Of a DNA stretch of 64,000 nt, positions 23,925 to 32,747 are shown piece by piece. This DNA comes from Bagarius yarrelli (taxonomy: Eukaryota > Chordata > Actinopteri > Siluriformes > Sisoridae), in contig VCAZ01000012.1 in the NCBI GenBank assembly GCA_005784505.1, forward strand, positions 1,760,511-1,824,510, read 5' to 3'. The position numbers and the translations under genes were made by a program. Each line of letters starts with the position of its first letter. Within the stretch, counting starts at the first letter, position 1. Under the pieces are notes generated by a model that made no database searches, had not been told where the DNA came from, and worked only from the letters and a program-made list of their open reading frames with translations.

Positions 23925-26034
23925 GTTCTCTCCCCCTCTCTTTCTCTCTCTCCCTCTCTCTCTAACTTCCTTCCTCCCTCTCTTGCTCCCCCCCCCTTCT
24001 CTCTCAGGTTTCTCCCTGTTTCACCTGATCTTGACAGGTGCAGCCTCCTTCCTTGTAGCGCTGCTGGGATCCATTCTTGTTTACGTGTTCCTTCAGAAGG
24101 TCTATAAACCCATCCAGGAGCCTGCAGTGATTCATCCCAATACCACAAACCACCTTCAGAGTAAACACAACACCAGCACACCAAAGAACGAGAAATATAC
24201 TCCTATGGAGTTTAAGGTACTGGTATGACACACAGAAGGACTATTTATAAGTGTCATCAGCATAACAGTGACGGCTAACACCATGTTTTCTGATGATATC
24301 TCACAGGGGTGACATGTACGGCATGTGTCTGTTAAAAGGTGATATATAAAACCGTGGGGAAGGAACTTTAAATGCCCTTTTATTCGGTGCAATAATCAGT
24401 TAATTGATGTCTAGAATTAACTTAATGCTGTAATTTAATGTAAATGATGGACAGGACAAAGACTTTAATTCATTTAATTGCTTTATTTGAGTCAGAGTCC
24501 GCCAGACTGATAACCTCCATGAATCAATAAGTCAAACTCTAAGAACAAGATGCTAGAAAGAAGAGAATAGTACATAAAAGTGGACATTTAACTAGAGTGA
24601 CTTGTCTAATTTATCCTGATGGCCTAGTTCTGCTTGGAGTCTTATCATTTATTAGTTAAAAATAGAAACTGCAATAATAAAGGCTCCAGTGAGACTCATG
24701 TTGTCCCACGCTGAGGGACAAAACAGTTACAGGCCAGAAATATCTACAAAACCATAATTAATTAATGCAATTAACCTTATTATTTAGTGAAAACATAAAA
24801 AAAGAATCTTATCCAAAGCCCACATTGACATGATTAAAGGTAGAGTGCACACAAAAAATAAAAACTCTGTCATTAATTAATGTAACAAAACAAAAATCGG
24901 ATTTGGATTAAGTCCCAATTTACCTGTCCAAACTGTCTAAAATGTAATTGAATCTATTATTAATGAAGTATTATTAAGACTTGCTGTGAGATGAAAAAAG
25001 GAAACAATGACCAAATAAGGAGAAAAAAAGGTTTAGAATGTACAGGAAGTGATACTTAACACATTATTGAATACAGTCTTTACTCGTCAAAGAATCACCC
25101 TAAAATAAATGAGATACATTTTATCATCATGTCGATTTTTTCTTTATTTTATTATTATGTTCTTTAATTAGCGCGAGATTAATTGACCTCATTCGATAAG
25201 CATCTGTTGGCACTGAGTGTGTGGGTTTAATGAATGTACGCTGATGTAGGATTAACAGTATCTCATTTCTACTTATTTATTTATTGTTCTCATAATCGAG
25301 TCCGTGTCCTGACAGAGCAATCCTAAAAATTTCATTTAATATTTTTGTACAAAGACAATAAAATATATAAGCACTATTTACATCAGCATTTTAACCTATA
25401 ATAATCTTTTAATAATGTCTTGATTTATAACCCCCTATTTTTAATTAGAAATATTCAAATACTGGCTCTTTCTTCTGGGAAATAATAATTATTTTTGATA
25501 TGTACGCTGACGGTTTAGTCATTTGCTCACCTTCTCTAATTTGTATGCAATTATAAAAAAGCATGTCTACTGTACTAGTTAACTCAGAGTTATAATCGTG
25601 CCTAGTGGTCAGAAGTAGGAACTGCAGCAAGCACTAATATAGTAAAGTTCTACTGGAGCGAGACTCGGTTAAGCAGTTAAAATATTCGCCGGGCTGAGAT
25701 AGATATGAAAACAAGCATGTGAAAACCCTTATTTTTATTGAAAGTTAATTAAAAACTGAGAAAAATGTTTACATATTTCAAACCCAAATTTTGGTATAGT
25801 TTCAGGTGTTCATCTGGCAACCCTGGTTGATGCTATTAAGATTTAAAGTGAAAACATCTCTGTTTCTTTTAGACGCTAAACAAAAACAACCTGATGCCAG
25901 ACGAGAGCTGTAACTTCTACCCTCCTCTTCCACCACAAACGAACGTCTACACCACCACTTACTACGCTCCACCAATGGGCAAATACGACTTCCCATCTTT
26001 AGACTCACCCTGCAGGAACTACATGCACAGTTAA
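9084..26034 (+). CDS. sema5b: Semaphorin 5B, 17 exons (5' end missing)
   Basis: Encodes most of semaphorin 5B, a single-pass transmembrane semaphorin that acts as an axon-guidance cue, signalling through plexins and proteoglycans in the family. Exons were joined by GT/AG sites and reading phase: 9084-9146, 10317-10629, 10758-11043, 12678-12813, 13454-13661, 13903-14110, 18225-18342, 18594-18778, 18905-19048, 19153-19300, 20709-20937, 21126-21344, 22284-22454, 22566-22703, 23587-23625, 24008-24216, 25873-26034. Together they give 2976 bases, 991 codons plus stop, without an internal break. Order of domains in the translated part: sema (residues 1-404), PSI (405-444), seven thrombospondin type 1 repeats (about 450-855), short linker, transmembrane segment (about 873-897), cytoplasmic tail. 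The tail motifs PKNEKYTPMEFK and TNVYTTTYY identify 5B rather than 5A. Human SEMA5B is about 1150 residues. The signal peptide and first part of the sema domain are not found upstream in this window. Confidence 0.95.
9147..10316. other. sema5b intron (1.2 kb)
   Basis: Holds repeat R copy 9225-9545 and a short R-tail fragment at about 10185-10225 (ACATTCTAGACAACCGTGTG). Otherwise AT-rich with no gene seen. Confidence 0.7.
9225..9545 (+). repeat. Interspersed repeat family R, long copy
   Basis: Shares TTGGGTCATGTGACTG, GGTCTGGGGTTCAGTCGGGG, TTCCAGTTCATCCC and the CACAGGGACATTGTCAT end with the copy at 17925-18200. No transposase seen; class unknown. The 95-codon ORF inside is not conserved. 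Confidence 0.75.
10317..10629 (+). CDS. sema5b: sema5b exon: sema domain core
   Basis: Contains CGTNAFSPICT, GVARCPYDPKHNSTA and the near-invariant PPLRTAQYNSKWLN. Donor GTATAC; ends in phase 1. Confidence 0.95.
10758..11043 (+). CDS. sema5b: sema5b exon: sema domain
   Basis: Contains YFFLREVAVEEDCG, GGRFLLEDTWTTFMKARLNC and LPEQDLIYGIFTTN. The open frame beyond 11043 is intron read-through. Confidence 0.95.
11044..12677. other. sema5b intron (1.6 kb)
   Basis: Holds an R-tail fragment (about 11280-11345) and a SINE (11520-11695). From about 12040 to 12300 is a stretch resembling an interspersed-repeat 3' end (a similar phrase occurs at about 37480-37570). Confidence 0.6.
11520..11695 (+). 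repeat. SINE family 1, nearly full length
   Basis: tRNA-like head GTGGTTAAGGTGTTGGATTG and ATTGGAAGATCGGGGCTCGA, body TATTGCTTAGTTGTG, tail CTCTGGATAAGGGTATCTGC and AATGCTGTAAATTTAAATG. Confidence 0.85.
12678..12813 (+). CDS. sema5b: sema5b exon: sema domain
   Basis: NSIAASAVCAFNLSAITQ and GPFRYQENPR mark it. The first base T completes an Ile codon (ATT) with the previous exon. Confidence 0.95.
13150..13335 (-). repeat. Interspersed repeat family R, minus copy
   Basis: Contains CCAGCATGACAATGCCCCTA and TGCACAAAGTCCCTG, the complement of the R end. Lies in the 12814-13453 intron. Confidence 0.6.
13454..13661 (+). CDS. sema5b: sema5b exon: sema domain
   Basis: Starts CGTVGDSG and includes ERSLQDAQRLFLMSEVVQP and GRDTLYHVIYIGT. 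Donor GTTGGA is weak but the phase fits the next exon. Confidence 0.93.
13903..14110 (+). CDS. sema5b: sema5b exon: end of sema domain
   Basis: Reads HGTIIKALSSSSQNLHGCYL ... SLFVGLSSRVLKIPLERC, the last blade of the propeller. Donor GTGAGT. Confidence 0.93.
14885..14955 (+). repeat. SINE family 1, head
   Basis: GGTGGTGTAGTGGTTAAGGT through CAGGGTTCAATTCCCAGCAC, truncated at CACCAAGCTACCAC. Confidence 0.7.
15855..15972 (-). repeat. SINE family 1, minus, degraded
   Basis: GGGGGTCCTGGAAATTAAAC and CAAACTTCCAATCAGCACC are the reverse of the head region. Confidence 0.5.
16026..16214. mobile_element. hAT-like palindromic MITE, copy 1
   Basis: Starts CAGGGGTGGGAAATCTCTGT and ends CGAGATTGCTCACTCTTG, inverted relatives of each other; inner arms around GAGTTTAGCTCC are also inverted. 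Flanked by TTTTACAT (16018-16025) and TTTTAGAT (16215-16222), an 8-bp target duplication with one mismatch. Confidence 0.8.
16485..16660 (+). repeat. SINE family 2 copy
   Basis: A second SINE type: GGCAGTGGTGGCTCAAATGG head, then CTTTGACCCCAACTTACTAA and tail TTTCACTGTAAATGTGACAA followed by ATAAAG. Related minus copies are at about 39415 and 51710. Confidence 0.75.
16830..16948 (-). repeat. SINE family 1, minus
   Basis: TTGAGCAATTGGGGTTAAAG, CTTGCTCAGGGGCCCAACAG and GAATCGAACCCACTATC. Confidence 0.7.
17925..18200 (+). repeat. Interspersed repeat family R, second long copy
   Basis: Collinear with 9225-9545 over nearly its whole length. It ends about 25 bases before the PSI exon acceptor. 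Confidence 0.75.
18225..18342 (+). CDS. sema5b: sema5b exon: PSI domain
   Basis: CLYARDPYCGWDRKQRRC is the PSI signature. Ends NITQCP. A 4.1-kb repeat-filled intron precedes it. Confidence 0.95.
18370..18412. repeat. (CT)n microsatellite just after the PSI exon donor
   Basis: CTCTCT run interrupted once by TTTTTTCT, starting 28 bases into the intron. Confidence 0.9.
18594..18778 (+). CDS. sema5b: sema5b exon: thrombospondin repeat 1
   Basis: GGFSSWSTWQSC with CLCRSRACDHPAPRCGG. Two bases (AG) carry over to the next exon. Confidence 0.93.
18871..18902. repeat. (GT)16 immediately upstream of the repeat-2 exon
   Basis: The run occupies the place of the polypyrimidine tract and abuts the acceptor TAG at 18902-18904. 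Confidence 0.95.
18905..19048 (+). CDS. sema5b: sema5b exon: thrombospondin repeat 2
   Basis: 144 bases (48 codons), phase 2 at both ends. Holds GGWTPWSSWSLCSTSCGVGF and CSNPTPRHGGRVCVG. Bracketed by a (GT)n tract at 18871-18902 and an (AC)n tract at 19060-19087. Confidence 0.95.
19060..19087. repeat. (AC)n immediately downstream of the repeat-2 exon
   Basis: Begins 11 bases after the donor GTAAGA, so the short intron 19049-19152 is a quarter dinucleotide repeat. Confidence 0.95.
19153..19300 (+). CDS. sema5b: sema5b exon: thrombospondin repeat 3, first part
   Basis: AQWTSWSTCTAVCGGGFQSR and CEKGNSCLGCPQ. The remaining strands of the repeat are in the next coding exon. Confidence 0.93.
19301..20708. 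other. sema5b intron, AT-rich
   Basis: From about 19680 to 20060 the phrase GATTCAGAATCAGAA and variants recurs (TTGATTTAGAATCAG, AATTCAGAATC), an imperfect tandem repeat. Otherwise no gene seen. Confidence 0.65.
20709..20937 (+). CDS. sema5b: sema5b exon: end of repeat 3 plus repeat 4
   Basis: Starts EYRTCNLEACPEVRR and continues FTPWSSWYTVNVTMGGVRQE and CRAPLAD. Ends KKCETD. Confidence 0.92.
21126..21344 (+). CDS. sema5b: sema5b exon: thrombospondin repeat 5
   Basis: LPWETWSSCSKECSRGFRTR and EYQDCNTQPCP. The start of the exon (DLVHDLVSVAQ) is a linker. Confidence 0.93.
21568..21603. repeat. (AC)n microsatellite
   Basis: ACACAC run in the intron between thrombospondin-repeat exons 5 and 6. 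Confidence 0.9.
21700..21960 (+). repeat. Widespread teleost interspersed repeat, copy 1
   Basis: Carries CACCCTGGACAGGTCACCAG, GGCAATTTGGAATCA, GGACTGTGGGAGGAAACCGG and GGGAGAACATGCAAA, a phrase set common in fish genomes. The second copy is at 30420-30755. Confidence 0.8.
22065..22138 (+). repeat. SINE family 1 tail
   Basis: AAGTCGCTCTGGATAAGGAC, GTCCTCCAAATGCTGTGAAT; head missing. Confidence 0.7.
22284..22454 (+). CDS. sema5b: sema5b exon: thrombospondin repeat 6
   Basis: GAWTCWSSWSECSASCGGGH, CIGLQTEEALC. Phase 1 at both ends. Confidence 0.94.
22566..22703 (+). CDS. sema5b: sema5b exon: thrombospondin repeat 7
   Basis: GGWGKWSEWTQCEDGLQYRT with CKGNHTEQRPC. The shortest and least conserved repeat, as in family members. 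Confidence 0.92.
22930..23420 (-). repeat. Interspersed repeat family S, degraded copy
   Basis: TCTCAGGGAATTTTCC, CTGTAAAACTGCTTCGGGGA and TTGTTAAATATGCCAGACAA match the family seen at 33600, 58740 and 62375. Confidence 0.55.
23587..23625 (+). CDS. sema5b: sema5b 39-bp linker exon
   Basis: Encodes VGSPGGKKGLNCG between the last repeat and the membrane. Acceptor TTCCAG, donor GTAATT, phase 1 in and out. Confidence 0.85.
23870..24007. repeat. CT-rich tract before the transmembrane exon
   Basis: Almost pure pyrimidine for about 135 bases, ending at the acceptor CTCTCTCAG. The ORFs on both strands here are low complexity. Confidence 0.9.
24008..24216 (+). CDS. sema5b: sema5b exon: transmembrane and juxtamembrane
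   Basis: Hydrophobic segment starting FSLFHLILTGAASFLVALLG, then QKVYKPIQEP and NEKYTPMEFK. Preceded by a pyrimidine tract of about 135 bases (23870-24007). Confidence 0.95.
24217..25872. other. sema5b last intron (1.66 kb)
   Basis: AT-rich sequence; I see no gene, SINE or clear repeat. Confidence 0.6.
25873..26034 (+). CDS. sema5b: sema5b last coding exon
   Basis: TLNKNNLMPDESCNF, then TNVYTTTYYAPPMGKYDF. Stop TAA at 26032-26034. Acceptor TTTTAG. Confidence 0.95.
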   Translation, partial: TLNKNNLMPDESCNFYPPLPPQTNVYTTTYYAPPMGKYDFPSLDSPCRNYMHS

Positions 26035-26224
26035 ATCCAGATTCACACCTTCTTGAACCTGGTCTGTTATTGCAGCAGCAGTGATGCAGCGTTGACTGTA
26101 AGACGCTGGCGTGTGTGGATGTTCAGCGGATCTCAACACATTCTTGTTCATAAAACCGGAAGTGTTCAAAAAATGAGAATGTGTACTGGGCGCTTTAGCT
26201 TGTTTTGGATGTTCAAACGGTCAT

Positions 26225-26455
26225 GTCCAGACTACACATTACATTTACATCATTTGACTGACGTCCTTATCCAGAGTCCAGAGTGACATGTATTTATCAA
26301 TTTTATACAACTAAACAATTGGGGGTTAAGGGCCTTTCTCAAGGGCCCAGCAGTGGTAACTTTGTGTCGTTCTGGAAATCGTGCTGGAAATCGAACCCTG
26401 ATTATTCGATTAACAGTTCAACACCTTAACCAATGAGCCACAACTACCCCTGCAC
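26225..26455 (-). repeat. SINE family 1, minus, in the sema5b 3' flank
   Basis: ACTGACGTCCTTATCCAGAG, AATTGGGGGTTAAGGGCCTT and the reverse head AACAGTTCAACACCTTAACC. It may lie within the 3' UTR. Confidence 0.8.
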
Positions 26456-27024
26456 GAGCATGCCTCTCAATGCGGCGGAAGCAAGACACTCTTCAGTAGC
26501 ATACAATGATCTTTGAGTCTTCCACTAAGACCTGGGAAAGGATGTAAAGTTCTAGTATTCAGTTGAGTATTTTTTTACTCAGCCTGATTGTGGGAAATGG
26601 GATCTGGTACAGTGTTTACACCAGACTTTGCTTTGTTATTCCTTGAAATTGTGCTCTAAGCACCAACAATTGATCTATTGATGTTTTCACATTTAATACA
26701 TGCATTTATTAAAAAATGCCCCAGGAAAACCTGTACACTTTTTAAAAGAAACTCACAGCCATTTTATCTAAAACCTACCTGAATGAAACCATCACTGGGG
26801 CCCAATGTAGCATTCAGTGTTTGTAATAGCCTCAGGGCAGCTGTAGGATTTATAGTTTATACACACTTTTGTACATTTTATTAAAAACCAAATCAATCTC
26901 AAACTCACACAGCATGCATTGTACTAAAAATACAGAGCAAGTTAGTAAAAAAACACACACACACAAATATGGTACATTATAAAAATGACAAAGTTGTATG
27001 ATTGTGATTTCTGTATGTATACTC

Positions 27025-28030
27025 AGAGCCCAGAAACCAAATTAAGTGACTTTTAATATGGTACAATAAAGCAAATGTGTTATTACAATGTAACTAACGG
27101 TGTAACTACACAGTAATAAACATCATAATAATCCATCAATATTAATACTGACACCATATTTGTACACACTTTTACTCTTCCTGAAGTTGATTCCACCTGG
27201 TACAAATAGAACATTTTCCTACAATACATTTGTATAAAGTATTGTAAACGTACAACTCGGCATAAGAGGTTCATTACTAGCATTTCATGCTAGCTAAATA
27301 AGAAAAAATATCTGCAGATCTAAAACAAAAAAATCATGTTGTTCATGACAATCAACAGAAATCAATGATTGACAGAAAGAGATTTTAATAATTTTTTTAG
27401 AAAAGCCTGCTAATTTACTCTCACCTCTGTAATTATAAACCTCATACCCTTATTTATTACACTGCTATTTATTGTAATTAAGCCACTGATGCACTGCTGG
27501 TTAGATGCTAACTGCATTTCATTGGCTCTGTACATGTAGCTTGCACAATGACAATAAAGGTGAATCTAATCTAATCTGATCTAATTTAATGTAGCTAGCT
27601 AATGAACCTTTTGTGTAAACAACTAGCTAATGTTGCGCAATTGCATGAATACATACCAATATATAAAAATAAGTCCCTAAGTAAATAATACTAACTAGGT
27701 TAGTATTGTTTTTGTGGTATAAGTTTTAGTATATGTATTCATCCGTTCCAACCACTATAATCTGTTCATATTCAAAAAATGAATACATTTCTCTCTGAGA
27801 GGCTTTACACACCACTTTGTGTAAACTAAGGTGTGTAGATGATACTTTTGAATTAAATTATTGTATATATATACAGTAGGAGCCCAGAAAACAAATTAAG
27901 TGATAGTTAAAATGTTGTAATAACGCAAGTGTGTTATTACAATGCAACTAACAGTGTAACTACACAGTAATAAACATCATATTACTTAGAAGTCCATCGA
28001 TATCAACACTGACACCATATCTGTACACAC
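27025..28030. repeat. Direct duplication, about 150 bp, two copies 850 bp apart
   Basis: 27025-27175 and 27875-28030 share GAGCCCAGAAA, GTGTTATTACAATG, GTGTAACTACACAGTAATAA and CTGACACCATAT in the same order and orientation. Confidence 0.8.
27065..27070 (+). terminator. sema5b: Possible poly(A) signal for sema5b
   Basis: First AATAAA found after the stop, about 1.03 kb downstream. A 3' UTR of that size is plausible but unproven. Confidence 0.35.
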
Positions 28031-28149
28031 TCAAAGGCCACATTTTTCTTTTTCAACTTGGAAAATTGCTATTTAATCTGGTAGCTGGTGGTGTCGTAAT
28101 GGCTGTTAATGCAGCTGACCAATCAGCAACTTGGCTTAAACTCACACTA

Positions 28150-28845
28150 AGTGAAACTACACATTCGTTGGGATCTTATAAACACAAGTTTGCTTGCTGT
28201 ACGGTTCTTTTCCTCCTATGTAATGCAACTGATCTTTCTTTCTTCCCTTCCATTTCCTTTCCTTTCATTTACTTTTCCCTTTCATTTACTTTTCCCTCCC
28301 TTCCCTTTTTCCTCGCCTCCCTTTTCCTTTCCTTTCCTTTTCTTTCCTTTCCTTTCCTTTCCTTTCCCCCATTTTTCTTCCCTACCCTTTTCCTTCTCTT
28401 TCCTTTTTTTCCTTCCCTTTTCCTTTCCTTTCTTTTTTCTTTGCTTCCATTTCCTTTTCCATTCCTTCCATTTTCCTTCACTTCTCTTCCCTTTTTCTTC
28501 CCTTTTCCTTCTCTTCCCTTTCCTTTCCCTTCCCTTCCCTTTTCCTTCCCTTTTCATTCCTTTCCCTGTTACCTTTCTTTCCTTCCTTTTTTCTTCCTTT
28601 CCTTTCCTTGTCTTTCTTATCCCTTCCCTTTTCCTTCCCTTTTTCTTCTTTTCCCTTCCCCTTTTCTTCCATTCCTTTTCTCTTCCCTTTTCTTTCCTTT
28701 TCTTACTGCCGTACAATCATTTGCATTATTTTGTAAATACTTTCTTTGTTTCCATTCTTTCTTTTCTCAGCTTCACTTAAAGTAAAACTTTACATTCGTT
28801 GGGATCTTATAAACACACGCTTGCTATACGGTTCCTTTACTCCTT
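28150..28845. repeat. Pyrimidine tract of about 0.5 kb flanked by a direct duplication
   Basis: From about 28228 to 28700 one strand is almost only C and T (TTCCCTTTTCC-like units). Flanks 28150-28215 and 28783-28845 share CATTCGTTGGGATCTTATAA followed by ACAC, then TACGGTTC. More CT/T-rich sequence follows to 28915. Confidence 0.85.
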
Positions 28846-29639
28846 CTCTTCCTCCTTACTGACTCTCTCTTTAATCCTTTTTTTCTTTTTTTCTTTTTTT
28901 TCTTTCTTTTCTTTCATCCATACATTTATCTATCCATCCACCCATCATCTATGTATGTGTGATCCGATGCTGTGTTATATTATGAACAGCTGCTATTACC
29001 ATGTTCTGCTGTACACTGCATCAGTGTGCTTTATTAATACACTGCATCAGATCGCAGGTTAGTCAATAAACATTTCCTAAGCTTATAGTTAAACACAGTT
29101 CTAAAAAATATTATAAACCAATAAGAAGTGAAGCGTTCTATGTATTTCAGACTCTCCGGCGGTTGTTTAAGCTTCCTTAAATGAAATAACGGCGCCGCAT
29201 CACACCATCACTGCCTTTCTACACACTGTGAACTTTTGCTATGTTTTATTTTTGTATGCACATCATAAACAATAAACTATAAGTGAACCTTAAACGTTTC
29301 ATTCATAAAAAAAGCACCAGATTTTTGACCTCTAATTTCTGAGCTGCAGGGATTTGTGGGAGAAATGTTTTTGTCCCCAGTTTGATATGGCCGTATTCAG
29401 TCAAATACTAAAAGTCAATCTGAGTAACACAAACAACACATTAAACCTCTGCAATATTCTGCAACAGACATTAAAAATAATATTGTTGATATATATGTGT
29501 CACAGTCACTCACGCTTTCCAGTTACAATCCCCGAAGTATTGACTACACACACCTGCAACACCTTCCCGAATCTCACACACACATCGTATTTAAGAAGCT
29601 GACTCACTTTAGTCCTGCGTCTGGTCTCATCAATAATAA

Positions 29640-29818
29640 AAGTATATTTACATTTACAGCATTTGCTAGACGTCATCATCCAGATCAAAATACATTCATC
29701 TGCTTTATACAATTGGGTGTTAAGGGACTTGCCCAGGGGCCCAACAGTGATAACTTGGTGTTGCTGGGAATCAAACCCTGATCTTCCAATTAGCAGCCCA
29801 ACACCTTAATTACCTTGC
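29640..29818 (-). repeat. SINE family 1, minus
   Basis: ACAGCATTTGCTAGACGTCA, GGACTTGCCCAGGGGCCCAA and TGATCTTCCAATTAGCAGCC. Confidence 0.8.
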
Positions 29819-30414
29819 ATTAGGACTTTATCTCGTAACTCCTTGATCTCCTAGCGATTTCTGTAAATGATTTTCAAGCTCCTCAGACTTCCATGTTTCC
29901 GCTGAGACTTCAGACTCCCGACGCTTCAGGCGGAAGAGACTCTGTGAATTTTTATCCCTTTGTGTTGATCTTCTGGAATAAAGTGATCTGTTTGATTCCA
30001 ACCTCGTGCTGCGGTAATGTGAGACACAAGCAACACCAAAGAACTGTATTAAGCTCTTACGTTAGCCTCAGCCACTCTGAAGATCAGATCAGAATAGGAA
30101 AGCAATGACAGAGCCACCGAGGCAGAAAACACACCCGGCACCTTGGAACTTAACCATCATAGAGAGAAGAGATGCAATGATGGCCATCCCCATGTGTGTC
30201 GTCCACACGTCACTGTTTCTGTTAAGGTGGAGAGTCAGACAATCTCAGTTTTCCCAGGTTTGGATCAAAAGTCACATCGGTCTTTATTTTTCTGCAGTTT
30301 CTAAAGGCATTTTTATTGTGATGTGATAGTGGTGGTATTAAGAGGTGTATCAGTCAGGTAAGTCCCCACTGAAGGCCCAGGTAATAAATGCACCGCCCAC
30401 CACTGCTGGTTACA

Positions 30415-30757
30415 CCAATATTCATTCATTATTCATCTTCTATTCCCCACCCTTCCCTTCTCAGGGTCACAAGGACCTATTCTAGCTGTCTCCGAAAGGC
30501 AGAAAGGGAACACCCTGGACAGGTCGCCAGTCTATCACCGGGCCACACACACTCACACTCCTATGGGCAATTTAGAATCATCAACCAACCTAACATACAT
30601 GTTCTTGGACTGTGGGAGGAAACCGGAGAACCCGGAGTAAACACCTGGGGAGAACATGCAAACTCCACACAGAAAGACCCCTGCCTGGAAAACGAACCCG
30701 GGACCTTCTTACAGTGAGGTAACAGTGCTAATTCCTAAGTCACCATGCTGCCCACGC
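30415..30757 (+). repeat. Widespread teleost interspersed repeat, copy 2
   Basis: Longer than copy 1: includes CACCCTGGACAGGTCGCCAG, GGACTGTGGGAGGAAACCGG, AACTCCACACAGAAAGACCC and the GAACCCGGGACCTTCTTACA end. Confidence 0.85.
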
Positions 30758-30971
30758 TTATTAATTAATGTTACATTAAATTAGTAAATTAGTATTTCAT
30801 CTAAATATACTGCCACCTCCCGGTGCGCGGGAATTGGGCACGTGTCAAAGAGAAGAGTAGGATGACTTGCAGATAACAGAAGACGGAGAACACTAAAAAT
30901 TGATCCACTATTTATAAAAGGGACATATTTCCAATAATAAAAAACAGAGAGTTTATGAAGTGCATTGGGTT

Positions 30972-30997
30972 ACACACACACACACACACACACACAG
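30972..30997. repeat. (AC)n microsatellite
   Basis: ACACAC run in intergenic DNA. Confidence 0.9.
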
Positions 30998-31127
30998 CTA
31001 TAGTTATGTCAGTGTGTGGTAGTGCCAGGTTGAAAAGTGTGTGGAATAAAGACTGCTTTGATAAAGACTTGAACCAAAAGGATGTCAGAGAGAAAGTTAG
31101 AACACACTAATGTTAGTATAAATCTTT

Positions 31128-31183
31128 GCTATTGTTGTTGTTGTTGGTGGTGGTTGTGGTGGTGGTGGTGGTGGTGGTGGTGG
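31128..31183. repeat. (GTT)n/(GTG)n trinucleotide repeat
   Basis: GTTGTTGTTG passes into GGTGGTGGTGG. Confidence 0.9.
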
Positions 31184-32747
31184 TGTTTTATGTCAGTCAC
31201 TAATCAGCTGGTTATTTGACTCGGGTGTGTTAAAGTAAAGCAAACACCAACATGTGCAGCACAGAAGGGTCTCCAGAACAATTACTATATTATTGTATGT
31301 GGTCTTGAAGAGCCCCCTAGTGGTGAGGAAAATATCTGCAGCTCTGACATAAAAATCAGTTTATAAATACTAAATAGTTATTCATTTATTTTTCCATGTT
31401 ATATTTTTCTACACAGGGTTGTGGCAAACCTGGAGCCAAGAAACTTTTATTGTTTATTTATTTGTCATTTATGTTTTTATATTATGACTGTTATTTTATT
31501 ATTAAAAATGTTGATCAGCATTTATTAATCCTTCCCATGTGGCCTGATTTTTAACCTTACTAATGGAATTAATCTGCTGATAAACAGTTTACTAAAACAG
31601 ACGGGAGAAAATTAATCGAAAGAAGAGAAAGATCATGTAAATGTTCAGATCTTCAGGTTCCTCCAGAACTAGAAGGGGAAAGGGGTGAGAAGAACGAGGG
31701 CTGATCTATGGAAAGTCTTTCAGATTATTGTCAGCTGTGTTCTTTTTTATTGTTGATTGTTTAAAGAAAACAAAAGTAACTTTTTATCCGATCATTAATT
31801 ACACATTTTTGTTCAGGGTCTTAATGTAAACGTAACATAATAAAACAAGTACATTTATATAAAACTGTAGCTGGATTTATAGTTAGAGCTGCTTTTACAG
31901 AGAAACGAATACCGTCTGACTAATTAGAACCTGGTATTAAGCCGTATCTCAGGGACAAAGCAGAAAATATTCAGTACATTGAGTAAATACACTGAACATA
32001 CAGTTTATCAGAAACATCTGCACACCTCTGCTGTTATCCAATCAGTAATTATCGTCAAATCATGTGGTGGCAGTGCAGTGCATCGTGTAGATGCAGGTCA
32101 GGGGATTCAGGTAATGTCTACATTAGCTATGCACAGGGGTGTCATTTCCACTGGGGACATAGGGGAATGTCCCCACCCCCCCCCACTCACCCACGGCGTC
32201 TCTATCAATTTTAAGCCCTATGAAAGAATATGCGGTGAACCCTGCCAACTCATTCGCAGTGGTAATATAATAAAACAGATCTTCGGGGCCCCTAAGTGCG
32301 TGGCCCTTTAGAATCGTCCCAACTCTAAAAAAAATACCACCCTATCCCACATTTTAGCAGCCCCTCTGTACCCCCACCCCCCACATACACTTTTTAAATT
32401 CTACATCTGACAAATTGACCTCTATCTGGCCTACACTTAATACTTTAATTTAATAATTGGAATATATTAACAAAAATCTATTTGCCATACAAAATTGTAA
32501 AAATACTAAAAAAAACCTAGTTGACTTCTCAAGAGAATATTTAAAGTAGATTTTGGTTTAGTAAAACGTGGACTAGTCTAATGTAACTAACATAAGTAAT
32601 AGTGGCTTAAAAGAAGAACAGACCGAATGTTGAGTGACAGAATGGTTCTCAGTCTAGTTGAGGTACAAATGAAGTCGACTACAACGTTTAATATATGTGG
32701 CTAATAAAGTCTGAAGACAGTATTTAAATAGTAAACTACACATAGTA

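Noticed and set aside
23801..24184. A minus-strand ORF across the sema5b transmembrane exon
   Set aside because: It is the reverse of the CT tract and exon; Arg/Glu-rich artefact.
28066..28785. A 239-codon + strand ORF and several antisense ORFs
   Set aside because: They are translations of the pyrimidine tract (only Phe, Leu, Ser, Pro, or Lys/Arg/Glu/Gly on the other strand). No real protein composition.
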